From positions 1 to 6,792 of the forward strand of contig CAMBWJ010000099.1 of assembly GCA_945871545.1 (NCBI GenBank): a stretch of DNA of 6,792 bases. The letters run 5' to 3'. This document shows, piece after piece, positions 6,023 through 6,792 of this stretch. The position numbers were made by a program, and so were the translations under genes. The DNA comes from an uncultured Clostridia bacterium (GTDB lineage: Bacteria > Bacillota_A > Clostridia > Christensenellales > Aristaeellaceae). The notes below the pieces were generated by a model, which was not told the DNA's origin, did no database searches, and saw nothing but the letters and a program-made list of their open reading frames with translations. Each line of letters opens with the position of its first letter. The stretch's first letter is position 1.

Positions 6023-6792
6023 TTAGCGCGGACGGCCCACCAGGCGGCCCTTGCCGATGGCATACACGTCGTCGATGACCATCTGGAAGGAGGCCTTGCG
6101 GTTTTCCGCCTTGGCGCGCTCCTCGATCTTGGCGGTGTGGAAGTCCTTCAGCTCCTTGCTGAAGGGCAGGTTGCCGAAGTTCAGGATGCGCACAGCGCCG
6201 TTGTTGTCGCGGGCGGGCAGCATCAGGCCTGCATTGGCGCGGCAGGGGGCGAAGGGCACGTCCAGTGCGCCGGATTCCACGCCGCGGCACACGCCCACGG
6301 CGATGTCGCCCATGCCCAGCTCGAAGCACTTGTCCACGATGGCGCGGGTCTCCTCGGCGATGATCTCCTCCTCAGCGGTGATGGCGTCGCCGCGGAAGTC
6401 CTGGTCGGCCAGCATGTTCACCACCTGCTTGGTGCAGCGCAGACCGGCTGCGTTGGCCTCCATGGTGGGGATGCCCACGGCCTCGTGGGGGGTCTTGACG
6501 ATGACCTTGGTGGCCTTTGCGAGACCCGCGATGGCGCTGCCCATGGAGATCACGCCGAAGGCCTTGGCCTCGTCCGCCGGGAAGCCGCCCATCCACTGAT
6601 GCAGCACGGTGGTGACCACCACGTCGCTGTAGCCGTACTTGGTCAGGTATTCCTCGGTCAGCTTCTCCAGGGAGCGGATGGCGGCCACGTCCTGCACCAG
6701 GTTGCCGCACTGGCCGTAGCCCACGGTGATGTTCTTCACGCCCTGCTCGGCGGCCAGCAGCGCCTCGATGATGGCGGCGGCGTGGGAGATGC
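6023..6792 (-). CDS. mutE: Glutamate mutase (methylaspartate mutase) subunit E, C-terminal half (5' end outside the window)
   Basis: Role: large epsilon subunit (also GlmE) of adenosylcobalamin-dependent glutamate mutase (EC 5.4.99.1). It is a TIM barrel that holds L-glutamate and, with the small B12-binding subunit MutS, converts it to (2S,3S)-3-methylaspartate. Seen: 256 complete codons open to the right edge, ending in TAA. Highly conserved blocks are '[19 protein letters not shown]', '[19 protein letters not shown]', '[19 protein letters not shown]', '[18 protein letters not shown]', and the C-terminal '[10 protein letters not shown]'. The Lys (codon 6496-6494) and Glu (6484-6482) of 'KTPHEA' correspond to Lys326 and Glu330, which contact the cofactor's adenosyl group in the Clostridium cochlearium enzyme. 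By that register the fragment covers about residues 228-483 of 483. A GTG at 6739 is an internal valine: the family sequence continues upstream of it ('[13 protein letters not shown]'). Upstream mutS and mutL are expected beyond the edge. Confidence 0.95.
   Translation of the reverse strand, partial: ISHAAAIIEALLAAEQGVKNITVGYGQCGNLVQDVAAIRSLEKLTEEYLTKYGYSDVVVTTVLHQWMGGFPADEAKAFGVISMGSAIAGLAKATKVIVKTPHEAVGIPTMEANAAGLRCTKQVVNMLADQDFRGDAITAEEEIIAEETRAIVDKCFELGMGDIAVGVCRGVESGALDVPFAPCRANAGLMLPARDNNGAVRILNFGNLPFSKELKDFHTAKIEERAKAENRKASFQMVIDDVYAIGKGRLVGRPR

Noticed and set aside
6737..6739. GTG as the start of the mutase subunit
   Set aside because: The frame stays open to the window edge and the residues upstream ([13 protein letters not shown]) continue the family sequence, so this is an internal valine of a truncated gene.

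Overview
The window is GC-rich (about 60% by eye) and densely coded. It looks like chromosome of a fermentative, probably anaerobic Firmicute of the class Clostridia. The evidence is a gene pair for glutamate fermentation through 3-methylaspartate (glutamate mutase E subunit followed by methylaspartate ammonia-lyase), strong GGAGG-type ribosome binding sites, sigma-A-like promoters with 17-bp spacers, a small secreted CAP/SCP-domain protein, and a Clostridia-like M32 carboxypeptidase. Species cannot be named from the sequence alone.

Layout, left to right. (1) 1-351, minus: N-terminal part of tlyA, an S4-domain/FtsJ-like rRNA 2'-O-methyltransferase, cut by the window edge. (2) 352-533: an AT-rich divergent promoter region, with one promoter reading left into tlyA and one reading right; nested inverted repeats surround the second. 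(3) 534-962, plus: secreted CAP-domain protein, the only plus-strand gene. (4) 980-1007: a hairpin terminator shared with the convergent next gene. (5) 1028-2437, minus: MATE-family efflux transporter. (6) 2585-3064 and 3066-4571, minus: dihydrofolate reductase (folA) directly behind an M32 carboxypeptidase, separated by 1 nt, with a promoter in front of the pair and a terminator behind it. (7) 4683-5942 and 6023-6792, minus: methylaspartate ammonia-lyase behind the C-terminal half of glutamate mutase subunit E (entering from the right edge). A GC-rich hairpin lies between the two genes and a strong terminator follows them.

How the genes work together: only the mutE-mal pair forms an obvious pathway. 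Adenosylcobalamin-dependent glutamate mutase (MutS plus MutE) converts L-glutamate to (2S,3S)-3-methylaspartate, and the lyase removes ammonia to give mesaconate. The next known steps lead through citramalate to acetate and pyruvate. mutS and mutL would be expected just outside the right edge. The peptidase could supply amino acids to this catabolism, but that is inference from proximity. Every minus-strand block has its own plausible terminator or promoter, so the window reads as four or five independent transcription units.

I see no mobile element, CRISPR array, tRNA or rRNA gene, and no gene longer than about 60 codons that I could not assign to a family. No undescribed multi-gene system is evident. 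The most unusual features are small: the inverted-repeat architecture at 462-509, the non-terminator hairpin between mutE and mal, and the folA-peptidase pairing. The long plus-strand open frames opposite the MATE, peptidase and lyase genes are codon-bias shadows.
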